From Bacteroidota bacterium (GTDB taxonomy: Bacteria > Bacteroidota > Bacteroidia > Chitinophagales > Chitinophagaceae): a DNA stretch of 61,649 nucleotides. Below the pieces are notes generated by a model. That model was given only the letters and a program-made list of their open reading frames with translations. It ran no database searches and was not told the origin of the DNA. Within the stretch, counting starts at the first letter, position 1. Each line of letters begins with the position of its first letter. Location: the NCBI GenBank assembly GCA_018268105.1, contig JAFDXG010000006.1:1-61649 (forward strand). The letters run 5' to 3'. Shown here piece by piece: positions 17,170 to 26,215 of this stretch. A program made the translations under genes and the position numbers.

Positions 17170-18465
17170 ATGGTACATCGTATTGTAGCATGGTCGCTGC
17201 GCAACAGGTTTATAGTGCTGGTGATTACAGCTTCCCTTTTTGCCTGGGGGATTTTTGCAGTGAAGAAAAATCCCATTGATGCTATACCAGATCTTTCAGA
17301 AAACCAGGTAATAGTTTTTACAGAGTGGATGGGAAGGGCCCCTCAGCTTATAGAAGACCAGGTTACCTATCCCTTAGTCACTAATCTGCAGGGTTTGCCC
17401 CGTGTCAAATATGTACGGGGCTCTTCCATGTTCGGCATGAGCTTCATTTATATCATCTTCAACGATGATGTAGATATATATTGGGCCAGGGAACGGGTTT
17501 TGGAGAGACTGAGTACCGTTTCGCGGACATTACCTGCAGGTATTACCCCGCAGTTGGGTCCAGATGGATCTGGCGTTGGCCATATACTGTGGTACACTTT
17601 AGATGCTCCTGACATGGACCTGGGGGAACAGCGTGCATTACAGGACTGGTATGTAAAATTTGCTTTGCAGAATGTAGAAGGTGTAAGCGAAATAGCATCA
17701 TTTGGCGGCTTTCAGAAGCAATACCAGGTTACCGTTGACCCCAATAAACTGCTATACTACCGGCTATCTGTAACCGATGTTATCAGCGCCATCCGCAGCA
17801 ACAACAATGAGTCCGGTGGACGAAAATTTGAAATGAGCGATATGGGTTATATCATCAAAACTTCCGGATACCTGAAGTCGGTTGCAGAAATTGAAAACAT
17901 TGCCATCAAAACACAAAACAGCATTCCCATCCGTATAGCAGATGTTGGCGCCGTACAGATGACAGGCGAACCGCGGCTGGGTATATTTGACCAGGATGGC
18001 GAAGGGGAACGCGTTGGTGGAATTGTGGTGATGCGGTATGGCGAAAACACCAATGTCGTAATAGATAAGGTAAAAGCAAAGATGAAAGAAGTGTCAAAAG
18101 GCTTTCCTGAAGGTGCAAAATTTGATATCATCTACGACAGAGGTACATTGATAAAAGAATCAGTAGATTCGGTCAGGCAGACACTAATCGAAGAAATGAT
18201 TGTGGTGTCGCTGGTGGTTATCATTTTTTTATTTCACTGGCGCAGTGCTTTAAGTATTATCATACAAATCCCCATTACACTGGCAATAAGTTTTATTCTC
18301 CTGAATGCTTTTGGTATTTCATCCAATATCATGTCGCTTACCGGTATAGCACTTGCTATCGGTGTTATTGTTGACAATGGTATTGTTATGAGTGAGAACG
18401 CCTATAAACACCTGTCTGAAAAGTATAGTTATTGGCAGGAACAACAGAAAAATAAGAAATCATGA
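17170..18465 (+). CDS. cusA: CusA-type heavy-metal RND pump, N-terminal half
   Basis: The 431-residue protein covers membrane segment 1, the first periplasmic porter part (PDLSENQVIVFTEWMGRAP, then VKYVRGSSMFGMSFIYIIF) and segments 2-4. It ends just after the segment 4 motif LAIGVIVDNGIVMSEN, with Asp in the proton-relay position as in CusA (copper/silver type) rather than the CzcA pattern. Translation stops in the cytoplasmic loop after segment 4 (tail WQEQQKNKKS). The second half begins in a different frame at an overlapping ATGA. See the next entry and the related finding. Confidence 0.85.
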   Translation: MVHRIVAWSLRNRFIVLVITASLFAWGIFAVKKNPIDAIPDLSENQVIVFTEWMGRAPQLIEDQVTYPLVTNLQGLPRVKYVRGSSMFGMSFIYIIFNDDVDIYWARERVLERLSTVSRTLPAGITPQLGPDGSGVGHILWYTLDAPDMDLGEQRALQDWYVKFALQNVEGVSEIASFGGFQKQYQVTVDPNKLLYYRLSVTDVISAIRSNNNESGGRKFEMSDMGYIIKTSGYLKSVAEIENIAIKTQNSIPIRIADVGAVQMTGEPRLGIFDQDGEGERVGGIVVMRYGENTNVVIDKVKAKMKEVSKGFPEGAKFDIIYDRGTLIKESVDSVRQTLIEEMIVVSLVVIIFLFHWRSALSIIIQIPITLAISFILLNAFGISSNIMSLTGIALAIGVIVDNGIVMSENAYKHLSEKYSYWQEQQKNKKS

Positions 18466-20396
18466 AACGACTTAAACATATATTCAAAAAGTCACCACGA
18501 TGGATATCCGAAGAAGAACGCCTGAAAGTAATTGAGCAGTCCAGTAAGCAGGTAACCCGTGGTGTATTTTTTGCCACTGTTATTATCATTACTTCTTTCC
18601 TGCCGGTTTTTATGCTCACCGGACAGGAGGGAAAACTGTTTCATCCGCTTGCTTTTACCAAGACGTTTATACTCATTGTAGATGCCATCCTCGTCATTAC
18701 CCTCGCCCCGGTACTGATATCATTTTTTATGAAGGGCAGGTTCCGACCGGATACTGCTAACCCGGTAAACAGGATATTGGAACGTCTCTACGAGCCGGTG
18801 ATTAAAGCAGTATTAAAATGGCGTAAGACTGTGATCGTCATCAATGTGATGGCTCTGATCATCACCATTCCATTACTAAAAAGCCTGGGAACAGAATTTA
18901 TGCCGCCATTAGATGAACAAAGTATTCTCTTCATGCCGGTGACGCTGCCCGATATTTCCAACAATGAAGCAAAGAGGATACTGCAGGTGCAGGATAAGAT
19001 TATCAAAACTATTCCGGAAGTGGATAAGGTGTTAGGTAAAGCAGGAAGAGCAGCCACCGCAACAGACAATTCACCGATGAGCATGATAGAAACGATCATT
19101 ATGTTAAAACCAAAATCTCAATGGCGGGAAGGAAAAACAAAAAAAGATATCATCAATGAACTGGATGCCAAACTCCAGATCCCCGGAGTGGTAAATGGAT
19201 GGACGCAGCCAATCATCAACCGGATCAATATGCTGTCTACCGGGATTCGAACTGACGTGGGTGTAAAAGTATATGGTCAGGCTCTTGACTCTATTGCCAT
19301 CGTTTCAGAAAGGGTGAGAAAAACTTTAGCGTCTACTCCGGGTATCGTGGATTTATATGTAGAACCTGTTACCGGTGGTAAGTACCTCTCTATAAATGTA
19401 CGGCGTCCGGATCTTGCCCGCTATGGTTTAAATGTGGATGATGTAAACCAGACAGTGGAGACAGCACTCGGTGGAGCAACAATAGGAAACACCATTGAAG
19501 GACGGCAGCGTTTTTCAATAAGCGTTCGATTATCAGAAGGGTTTCGCAACAGTTTGGAAAAAATAGAGCGCATTCCGATTATGTCGTCTTCCGTGGGTGA
19601 AGTGCCTTTATCTGAAGTGGCAGATGTGAAATTTACCGACGGACCGCCAATGATCAATTCAGAAAATGCAATGCTTCGCGGAGCCGTGTTATTTAATATA
19701 AGGGGACGCGACCTGGGGAGTACCGTAGAGGAAGCTATTGACAAACTGGATAAATCCACAGGTGTGCTGCCTGCCGGTTACCATCTGGAATGGAGCGGAC
19801 AATATCAGCACCTGATCAGCGGAAAGAAAACTCTGATGTGGATATTACCGGTAGTACTGGTGATTATTTTATTTTCTCTTTACTTCGCTTTTCACTCCCT
19901 GCGCGAAGCATTTTTAAGTCTGATTACTGTACCCTTTGCCCTGATTGGCGGTGCTTATATTATCTACTTCTGGGGTGTAAACCTGTCAGTAGCTGTTGCA
20001 GTAGGTTTCATTGCACTGTTTGGTATTGCCGTGGAAACAGGAATAGTAATGGTTATCTACCTCAATGATGCCATGCATCAATTAGTAAAACTAAAAGGCA
20101 ACTCCGCTGCAACAATCAGCAAAGAGGATTTAAAACATTATGTGATTCAAGGTGCAGTAAAACGTTTGCGACCTAAGTTAATGACGGTATGCGTATCGCT
20201 GTTTGGCTTAGTGCCAGTTCTTTGGGCAAGTGGCGTAGGTACTGACGTTATGAAACCCATTGTATTACCTATGATCGGTGGTGTGCTTACTTCCTCCACC
20301 CATATATTATTAGTCACACCGCTGATTTTTTTAATGTCAAAAGAATATGAATTACGCAAGTATGGAAAACTGGAAATATATGATGTTCATCATTAA
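18462..20396 (+). CDS. cusA: CusA-type heavy-metal RND pump, C-terminal half
   Basis: The 644-residue protein begins MKRLKHIFKKSPRWISEEER, then joins normal CusA sequence at RLKVIEQSSKQVTRGVFFA and SFLPVFMLTGQEGKLFHPLAFTKT. It continues through the second periplasmic domain (GTEFMPPLDEQSILFMPVTLP) and segments 8-12 (GFIALFGIAVETGIVMVIYL). With the first half it makes 1075 residues, about one CusA with a slightly long central loop. The four-base overlap ATGA suits translational coupling, but a frameshift in the loop cannot be excluded. It drives efflux from periplasm and cytoplasm through the TolC-type channel encoded next. Confidence 0.85.
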   Translation: MKRLKHIFKKSPRWISEEERLKVIEQSSKQVTRGVFFATVIIITSFLPVFMLTGQEGKLFHPLAFTKTFILIVDAILVITLAPVLISFFMKGRFRPDTANPVNRILERLYEPVIKAVLKWRKTVIVINVMALIITIPLLKSLGTEFMPPLDEQSILFMPVTLPDISNNEAKRILQVQDKIIKTIPEVDKVLGKAGRAATATDNSPMSMIETIIMLKPKSQWREGKTKKDIINELDAKLQIPGVVNGWTQPIINRINMLSTGIRTDVGVKVYGQALDSIAIVSERVRKTLASTPGIVDLYVEPVTGGKYLSINVRRPDLARYGLNVDDVNQTVETALGGATIGNTIEGRQRFSISVRLSEGFRNSLEKIERIPIMSSSVGEVPLSEVADVKFTDGPPMINSENAMLRGAVLFNIRGRDLGSTVEEAIDKLDKSTGVLPAGYHLEWSGQYQHLISGKKTLMWILPVVLVIILFSLYFAFHSLREAFLSLITVPFALIGGAYIIYFWGVNLSVAVAVGFIALFGIAVETGIVMVIYLNDAMHQLVKLKGNSAATISKEDLKHYVIQGAVKRLRPKLMTVCVSLFGLVPVLWASGVGTDVMKPIVLPMIGGVLTSSTHILLVTPLIFLMSKEYELRKYGKLEIYDVHH

Positions 20397-21702
20397 AAAA
20401 ATTGGTGTCTTAGGGGTTGCAATATATATGCTGCCATTGCAGCTTTTTAGTCAACAACCGGATACTGCCATCAGTACTACACATACCAATATGCACACTG
20501 TTGCTTCAGGTCTCAATGTACAGGTATTACCGCTCGACAGTATACTAAGCAGGATAGATCGCAACAATGTGCTGCTTCAGTCCTACGGTTTAAAAGCGGA
20601 GAGTTTTAAATACAGCGCCGATGCATCAACTGCCTGGATGGCGCCAATGGTGGGCTTAGGTACTTTTATGACTCCCTATCCTGGTCAAAAAATTATGGAC
20701 GGCAGGGACAAAGGGAACCTGATGCTGCAGTTGGAACAGGATATTCCTAACCCTGCAAAACTAAAAGCCAAAAAAAGCTATATCACTTCACAGGGAAATA
20801 TAGAACGGGCAAACAGGGATATAACATTAAATGACCTGAAGTCCGCTGCAAAGCGATTATTCATCAACTGGCTCATTGCTGAACGAAAAATCCTTAGGTT
20901 TCGTGAAAATGAATCCATATTGATAATGATGAAGAAAACCGAGGAGATACGGTACACTTATAACCAGGCCCAGTTGGGAAGCATATACAAAGCCGATGCC
21001 AAAATAGAAGAAACCCGTAACAGCCTTCATATACAGGAAGCTGTTATTGCCAAATCAAGAGCCTGGCTCAACGGGCTGATGAATGTTCCGGGCGATGAAG
21101 TATTTGAAATAGATACTACTTATATACCCGTATTTACGCTTGCCCCTACTTCCGATACTGCTGAGCTTTCGGCTGTACGAAAAGATGTACACAAAATGGA
21201 TGAAAACATCCACTCTATGGAATTAAATATCAAAAGTATGGTGCTGGAAAAGAAACCTGACTTTCGCATCCGCTTTGACCACATGACCCCGCTGGCTGCC
21301 GGAATGCCCCAGGCTTACAGTATAATGGGTATGGTGAGTATCCCCATTGCTCCCTGGGCTTCCAAATCTTATAAGTCAGGTATCAGGGCAATACAATACA
21401 ATATTCAGGCAATGGAAAAAGAAAGATCTGCAATGCTGATAGAAGCACAAAGTATGCTCTTTGGTATGCAATACGATATTCAATATATGCAGGAACATAT
21501 TGCTGGTATGGAAGAAAAAATAATTCCGGCATTACAAAAAACATTCGATGCATACTTTCTCAATTACCAGGAAAATAAACTGGCGTTAACCACCGTCATT
21601 GATGCATGGGAAGCGCTTAATATGATGCATTTGAATGTGCTGGATGAAAAATTAAAACTTTACGAAATGATAGTGGAATATGAGAAACAATTATATCGCT
21701 AA
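20383..21702 (+). CDS. TolC-family outer-membrane channel of metal efflux
   Basis: The most likely start is ATG 20383, which begins a signal peptide MFIIKKIGVLGVAIYML and overlaps the pump gene by 14 bases. In-frame ATGs at 20347 and 20362 would put extra charged residues ahead of it. The 439-residue product is largely helical with the two-fold coiled-coil pattern of TolC/CusC (NLMLQLEQDIPNPAKLKAKK; second half MVSIPIAPWASKS). No lipobox is seen. It is the exit duct for the CusA pump and is rich in Met, as copper exporters often are. It overlaps the adaptor gene by 23 bases. Confidence 0.85.
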   Translation: MFIIKKIGVLGVAIYMLPLQLFSQQPDTAISTTHTNMHTVASGLNVQVLPLDSILSRIDRNNVLLQSYGLKAESFKYSADASTAWMAPMVGLGTFMTPYPGQKIMDGRDKGNLMLQLEQDIPNPAKLKAKKSYITSQGNIERANRDITLNDLKSAAKRLFINWLIAERKILRFRENESILIMMKKTEEIRYTYNQAQLGSIYKADAKIEETRNSLHIQEAVIAKSRAWLNGLMNVPGDEVFEIDTTYIPVFTLAPTSDTAELSAVRKDVHKMDENIHSMELNIKSMVLEKKPDFRIRFDHMTPLAAGMPQAYSIMGMVSIPIAPWASKSYKSGIRAIQYNIQAMEKERSAMLIEAQSMLFGMQYDIQYMQEHIAGMEEKIIPALQKTFDAYFLNYQENKLALTTVIDAWEALNMMHLNVLDEKLKLYEMIVEYEKQLYR

Positions 21703-22981
21703 TATAGTAACCGGGTTATGCATGATCCTTACGTTAGTGGCATGTACAGGAAACGGGGATCAAAAAGCAGAGCATGCTCATACACATTTGTACACCTGTC
21801 CTATGCATCCCCAGATCAGTCAGGATCACCCGGGGAAATGCCCAATCTGCGGAATGGACCTGGTATTAAAAGAAACCAATAAAGAAATGGTAGCTGACAG
21901 CAGCATTACCCTGCTGACCAGACCGGTTAATGAACAGGTGATTGCTTCTGTCCCCATCATTAAAGCTGAACCCGGCCCGCAACAATTTACCTTTGAAGTC
22001 AACGGTGTAGTTACTTATGATACCCGCAATAAGGTAACGCTTTCCGGCAGGGTAAGCGGACGCATCGAGAAATTAATGATCAAATATAACTTCCAACCTG
22101 TGCGCAAAGGACAGTTAATTATGGAAGTCTATTCACCCGATCTGGCAGCAGCACAGCGTGAGATATTATATATCGCTGCCACCAGTCCGGATATGCTTTC
22201 CCGCTCAAAGGAGCGCTTATTGCTGCTGGGTATGCAGCCCGTACAAATCAACCAGGTATTGTCATCGGGCAAAATACTTTACCACATTCCAGTATATAGT
22301 ACTGCTGATGGCTATATTCTGGAACAATCTAGTGTTACCTCATCTGCAGGTAATTTGCCAACTGCTACTGTCTCCGCTACAAATACCATTATGAGCAGTA
22401 TGCAGCTTGAAAACAACACAGGCTTAGGCGTTGCATCAAACCCTGCAATACAAACTACCTCTCCCCTGTTACTGCGGCAGGGTGCATATATTAATGCCGG
22501 ACAGCCTCTGTTTACCATTTACCAGTCCAAATCACTGGTGGCAGAATTTGCTTTTACCCCGGCGATGGCCGCCAGTATTAAAACAGGTCAGAAACTTTTA
22601 TTTTTCCCGGCAGGAGACAAAGAGGGTTCACAATCCGGCAGCATAGGATTAATTGAACCTGTACAACGTAACGGTGAGAATTTTACACTTGCACGTGTCT
22701 ATTTCAGAAATACAAGATTAAGACCAGGCCAACTTATAACAGCAAATATTCCTGTCTCTTTTACAAAAGGCTGGTGGCTGCCACAAAAAGCAGTGCGTTC
22801 GCTGGGAAATACATCCGTTGTTTTTAAAAAGAAAGATGTAGTTTTTATTCCTGTAACTGTGGCAACCGGAGTAGTAACAAACGGAATGGTACAGGTATTA
22901 ACTGATATAGGAGACTGGGAACTTGCTTCCAATGCAGCTTACCTGGTAGACAGTGAAAGTTTTATTAAAACAAGTGAATAA
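21680..22981 (+). CDS. cusB: CusB-like adaptor 1 with metal-binding module
   Basis: The 433-residue lipoprotein has a signal ending LTLVAC (Cys at 22). Residues about 38-66 hold the heavy-metal-binding module YTCPMHPQ..GKCPICGMDL, with two Cys, a His and Met in Bacteroidota order. A membrane-fusion architecture follows: GRVSGRIEKLMIKYNFQPV, a helical hairpin, barrel and membrane-proximal domains. It bridges the inner-membrane pump and the channel. The start ATG 21680 lies inside the end of the channel gene, so all of these genes are one coupled transcript. Confidence 0.88.
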   Translation: MRNNYIANIVTGLCMILTLVACTGNGDQKAEHAHTHLYTCPMHPQISQDHPGKCPICGMDLVLKETNKEMVADSSITLLTRPVNEQVIASVPIIKAEPGPQQFTFEVNGVVTYDTRNKVTLSGRVSGRIEKLMIKYNFQPVRKGQLIMEVYSPDLAAAQREILYIAATSPDMLSRSKERLLLLGMQPVQINQVLSSGKILYHIPVYSTADGYILEQSSVTSSAGNLPTATVSATNTIMSSMQLENNTGLGVASNPAIQTTSPLLLRQGAYINAGQPLFTIYQSKSLVAEFAFTPAMAASIKTGQKLLFFPAGDKEGSQSGSIGLIEPVQRNGENFTLARVYFRNTRLRPGQLITANIPVSFTKGWWLPQKAVRSLGNTSVVFKKKDVVFIPVTVATGVVTNGMVQVLTDIGDWELASNAAYLVDSESFIKTSE

Positions 22982-22993
22982 AAAAATACAACA

Positions 22994-24211
22994 ATGAAAT
23001 TCAGAGTACCCCTAACCGTTATATTATGGACAGCAATCTATATGCTGCCTGCATGTAAAGGGAATGCACACAAACATACGCAGGAAGCATCAACGCAAAC
23101 CTACACCTGCCCCATGCACCCGCAGATTGTGCAGGATAAACCCGGCTCCTGCCCGATATGCGGCATGGATCTGGTATTGGTTGAAAAAAACAGCAATGAA
23201 ATGTTGCTCACATTAAGTACAAGCCAGGTAACACTGGCTAATATCACCACAACGGTTATTGGCGAAGATTCTATTTCAGGATATAAACGTTTAAATGGTA
23301 AACTCGCGACCGACCCTGAAAAAACAACTGATATTTCAAGCCGTGTTTCCGGTCGTATAGAAACCCTCTATGTAAGACAAACAGGCGTAACCGTTACAAA
23401 AGGCCAGCCACTATATAAAATATACTCCGAGGAATTAGGTTCCTTACAAAAAGAATATTTGTTGGCAGCAGCCCAGGTAAGAACCTTTCCGCATGATGAA
23501 CGGTTCCGGCAAATAGAACAGGCAGCTAAACAAAAACTGAAACTGTATGATCTGTCCGAATCACAGATCAGTCAACTGCTTGAGACCGGCAAAGCGGAAC
23601 CTTATATAACTTATACCGCAACAAATAATGCAACAGTATCAACACTTGCAGTAACAGAAGGACAATATGTTTCGGAAGGGGGCACAATTATGCGGCTGGA
23701 AGTTTATGACCCGTTGTGGGTTGAAGCTATAATTTACCCGGCAGAAGCTTCTAAAGTTCATACAGGACAAACTGTGAAAGTAGTAATACCGGGCTGGGAA
23801 AGTGATCCTCAAAAGATGGTTATACAGTTTATCAGTCCTGCATTAGAGGAAGGACGGCAGTTGTTGAAAATTAGAGGAACCATTTCAAACCCGGGCAATC
23901 GCTGGCAATCAGGTTTAGAAGCAACGGTTTACTTTCCATTGAAAAGCAGTGGCAATATTCTCAGTCTCCCTGTAAATGCAGTGATCAGGGACGGAAAGGG
24001 TACTCATGTATGGGTTGAGAAATCAGAAGGAAAATTTGAACCGCATAAGGTGGTAACCGGTATGGAAAATGGTGATGTGGTTGAAATTACTCATGGATTA
24101 CAGAAAGGTGATAAAGTGGTGACCACAGGGGTCTACCTGCTCAATTCAGAATTTATTTTGAAAAAGGGATCGAATGCAATGGAAGGTATGGTGATGGATG
24201 GGGGGCTGTGA
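22994..24211 (+). CDS. cusB: CusB-like adaptor 2 with metal-binding module
   Basis: The 405-residue lipoprotein has a signal ending YMLPAC. It carries the same N-terminal module, YTCPMHPQ..GSCPICGMDL (about residues 36-64), and then a membrane-fusion body (SSRVSGRIETLYVRQTGV, VTEGQYVSEGGTIMRLEVYD). It starts 12 bases after adaptor 1 and is related to it but clearly diverged. Two different adaptors in one operon may form a mixed hexamer or serve different delivery steps. Its stop codon lies in a repeat tract that fills the spacer downstream. Confidence 0.87.
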   Translation: MKFRVPLTVILWTAIYMLPACKGNAHKHTQEASTQTYTCPMHPQIVQDKPGSCPICGMDLVLVEKNSNEMLLTLSTSQVTLANITTTVIGEDSISGYKRLNGKLATDPEKTTDISSRVSGRIETLYVRQTGVTVTKGQPLYKIYSEELGSLQKEYLLAAAQVRTFPHDERFRQIEQAAKQKLKLYDLSESQISQLLETGKAEPYITYTATNNATVSTLAVTEGQYVSEGGTIMRLEVYDPLWVEAIIYPAEASKVHTGQTVKVVIPGWESDPQKMVIQFISPALEEGRQLLKIRGTISNPGNRWQSGLEATVYFPLKSSGNILSLPVNAVIRDGKGTHVWVEKSEGKFEPHKVVTGMENGDVVEITHGLQKGDKVVTTGVYLLNSEFILKKGSNAMEGMVMDGGL

Positions 24212-24303
24212 GCTATGAGCTGTCGGCTATCGGCTATCGGCTGTCGTTGTCTATCAGTGTCAGGTTATATCGTTTGGCATTTATCGTTTCTCATTCACCA
24301 ATT
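24203..24303. repeat. Degenerate GCTATCGGCTGTCGG-type repeat tract
   Basis: Several copies of a GGCTATCGGCT-like unit are followed by TTTATCGTTTCTCATTCACC. The tract begins at the end of adaptor 2 and runs into the last codons of the FMN reductase gene. A related tract in the same orientation lies at 24817-24896, and a palindromic relative at 46343-46410. Confidence 0.55.
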
Positions 24304-24814
24304 CTTTTAATGCTGCTGCAAATTTTGTTAGATCATTTTTTGTTTTGTCATCAGTTATCACACCCTGCTGGTTTATTTTACCTTTTATTCCCTGTATTAG
24401 CAAAGTGGTATCATGAGTAAAATTTGCCATTACGGTTCTCATAATCAATTGCAATTCTTCATGTCCCTTTTCCCCGCTTGCTGATGCGGTTATGATGCCT
24501 AAGGGTTTGTCTGAGAATATTGTTGTAGACACACACCATTCAATTGCGTTTTTAAGTCCGCTGGGCACACTGAAAATATACTCGGGTGTGCAGATTAATA
24601 CAGCATCCGCTTCTTCAATACTTTTTCTAAAATCCAATATTATTGCGGGTATATTATCAGTTGAAAGATCAGGGTTGAAATGAGGAAGCGTTTTCAAATC
24701 ATTAAAAACCATTGAGCTAAAAAAGTCTTTAGTCAATTCTGCAAAGCAGTCAATTAGTTTTTGATTTGATGAGTTTTCACTTGCACTTCCGTTTATAATT
24801 AGTATCTGTTTCAT
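24281..24814 (-). CDS. NAD(P)H-dependent FMN reductase family protein
   Basis: The 177-residue flavodoxin-like protein has the phosphate-binding loop INGSASENSSNQKL near the N-terminus, then VLICTPEYIFSVPSGLKNAIEW, the hallmark of NADPH-dependent FMN/azo/quinone reductases. It would reduce FMN, quinones or other small oxidants in the cytoplasm. It lies alone between the efflux operon and the NIPSNAP gene, with related repeat tracts on both sides. Its last residues (VNEKR) are encoded by repeat-like sequence. ATG at 24814. Confidence 0.85.
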   Translation of the reverse strand: MKQILIINGSASENSSNQKLIDCFAELTKDFFSSMVFNDLKTLPHFNPDLSTDNIPAIILDFRKSIEEADAVLICTPEYIFSVPSGLKNAIEWCVSTTIFSDKPLGIITASASGEKGHEELQLIMRTVMANFTHDTTLLIQGIKGKINQQGVITDDKTKNDLTKFAAALKELVNEKR

Positions 24815-24816
24815 TT

Positions 24817-24896
24817 GTGGGCTGTGGGCTATCAGCAGTTAGCAGATTGCATTTAAGTTTTTTATTTATCGTTTTACGACTCACCATTCACCATTA
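24817..24896. repeat. Degenerate repeat tract upstream of the FMN reductase
   Basis: GGCTGTGGGCTATCAGCAG, then TTTATTTATCGTTTTACG and CTCACCATTCACCATTAC. The same order of elements occurs at 24203-24303, so the two tracts form imperfect direct repeats around the gene. Confidence 0.5.
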
Positions 24897-24908
24897 CTCT
24901 CCACTTTT

Positions 24909-25703
24909 TCAAAAATCAGAATACGCTGTGGCTTTCATAAGGATAATCTCAGATTTGCTTACATTATGCTGGTATTCGGGTTTGGAAGAAAGGGTTTTCC
25001 ATTCGGCATCAGCGCGAAAAGTATTCCAGTGTTCTTCCCTAGATGCTAAATTATCAAAGCTCGTCATATACATCAGGTTGGGCATCCTGCTGCCGCTGAT
25101 TACAGTTCCGTAAAAAACTGCATTAAAACCCAGCCGTTTAAACAGTGGTATTTCTCCACCTTCATTAAACATGTGTACCTTACTGCGAAAGAGGTTTCCG
25201 GTCGGGCTTTCATAACTCCTGAGTTCATATATATGCTCACTTTTATTGGTTTGCAACCGGGGTAGATTCATTTGTGTTGCCATTGGAAAAGCTTCAATAA
25301 GAATATTCTCCATTCTAACAAAAGGCGGATCGTTATAGGGTGCACCGAGAAAAGCTTTACCTGCATCCTGAAATACATTATCCTTACCCAACGCTGCCTG
25401 CCGGTTCACAATTTTCTGCAACGATTTGCCGCGTACAAATACATATATTTTTTTATCCGCAGCGGTATCATTTGCCAGGGGTTTAAACACTCCTATATTA
25501 TCAACGCCTGATCTGTGCAGCGCCGGCAGATAAGCAAGTTGCAAAAAATCATCAATAGCAGTTTCCTGGGTACTGTTAGTAAAATGATATACCCTGATTT
25601 CATAAAATTCTTTTGGCGGATTTTTCTCACCGGCAGTTCCGGTAGTTAATAATACAAAGAAACCGGTGAGTACGAGCAACAAGTTCCTGAATATAACAGT
25701 CAT
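24909..25703 (-). CDS. NIPSNAP family protein, exported
   Basis: The 264-residue protein has a signal peptide (to about residue 22, ending TGTAG). Two ferredoxin-like NIPSNAP repeats follow, the first from FYEIRVYHF and the second from IYELRSYESPTG, ending in FRADAEWKTLSSKPEY. This domain is a dimeric alpha-beta barrel fold; in bacteria the function is unknown. ATG at 25703. It has no evident operon partner. Confidence 0.85.
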   Translation of the reverse strand: MTVIFRNLLLVLTGFFVLLTTGTAGEKNPPKEFYEIRVYHFTNSTQETAIDDFLQLAYLPALHRSGVDNIGVFKPLANDTAADKKIYVFVRGKSLQKIVNRQAALGKDNVFQDAGKAFLGAPYNDPPFVRMENILIEAFPMATQMNLPRLQTNKSEHIYELRSYESPTGNLFRSKVHMFNEGGEIPLFKRLGFNAVFYGTVISGSRMPNLMYMTSFDNLASREEHWNTFRADAEWKTLSSKPEYQHNVSKSEIILMKATAYSDF

Positions 25704-25730
25704 GATAAAACGAATTTTGTTTAAAGCTAC

Positions 25731-25994
25731 TCATTTCCGCGGAATGAAAAATGAAACACCAATTTTGAGGGATACTATATACATATTTTCAGATAACCGG
25801 CCGTAGTGCCCTGTGGCATCTTCGTTGCGTCGCATTACGTTCATCGGTTGTATGGCTATGGGGCTTTTATTGAAGCGGAGAATAATACCATTGTGATAAT
25901 GAATACCTGATAAGTGCCCCTTATGTCTTTCCTCATCCGCTCCATAATTTCTTAGCACATAGTAAGGCACACAAAGTTGACATAAAAAAACCAA
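25731..25994 (-). pseudogene. Possible remnant of a larger gene (3' end)
   Basis: An 87-codon ORF ends YIVSLKIGVSFFIPRK, an alternating strand closing with aromatic and basic residues, like the last strand of a Bacteroidota outer-membrane beta-barrel. No signal peptide or upstream extension is seen. It could be the leftover C-terminus of a lost gene, or chance. It sits at the left border of the restriction island. Confidence 0.3.
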
Positions 25995-26165
25995 CCATAC
26001 AAAGCACTAAAAAATGTCAATGCACTGCCTACACCCCCGTACAACAATAATTCATATTATATTCAATGTTTCATCAGCAAAATTTAACTACGAAAAAACC
26101 CATCACTCCAAACATAAAAAACGAATAACACTTATATTGGTATAAAAAACAAGAAACTTACAAAC
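25995..26165. other. AT-rich spacer before hsdM
   Basis: No gene or clear hairpin is seen. It contains A-rich runs and leads into the hsdM promoter-like box at 26166. Confidence 0.4.
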
Positions 26166-26173
26166 TATCTTTG
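26166..26173 (+). promoter_or_regulatory. -7-like box upstream of hsdM
   Basis: TATCTTTG matches TAnnTTTG exactly, 42 bases before the chosen ATG. The nearest TTG upstream is 26 bases away, longer than the usual spacing, so the -33 element is weak. Confidence 0.45.
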
Positions 26174-26215
26174 GACGGTTTATCTTACAGTACATTAAAG
26201 AAATGGATTAATCGG

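Noticed and set aside
24817..25113. 98-codon plus-strand ORF over the NIPSNAP gene
   Set aside because: A shadow of the repeat tract and of the well-supported NIPSNAP gene on the other strand.
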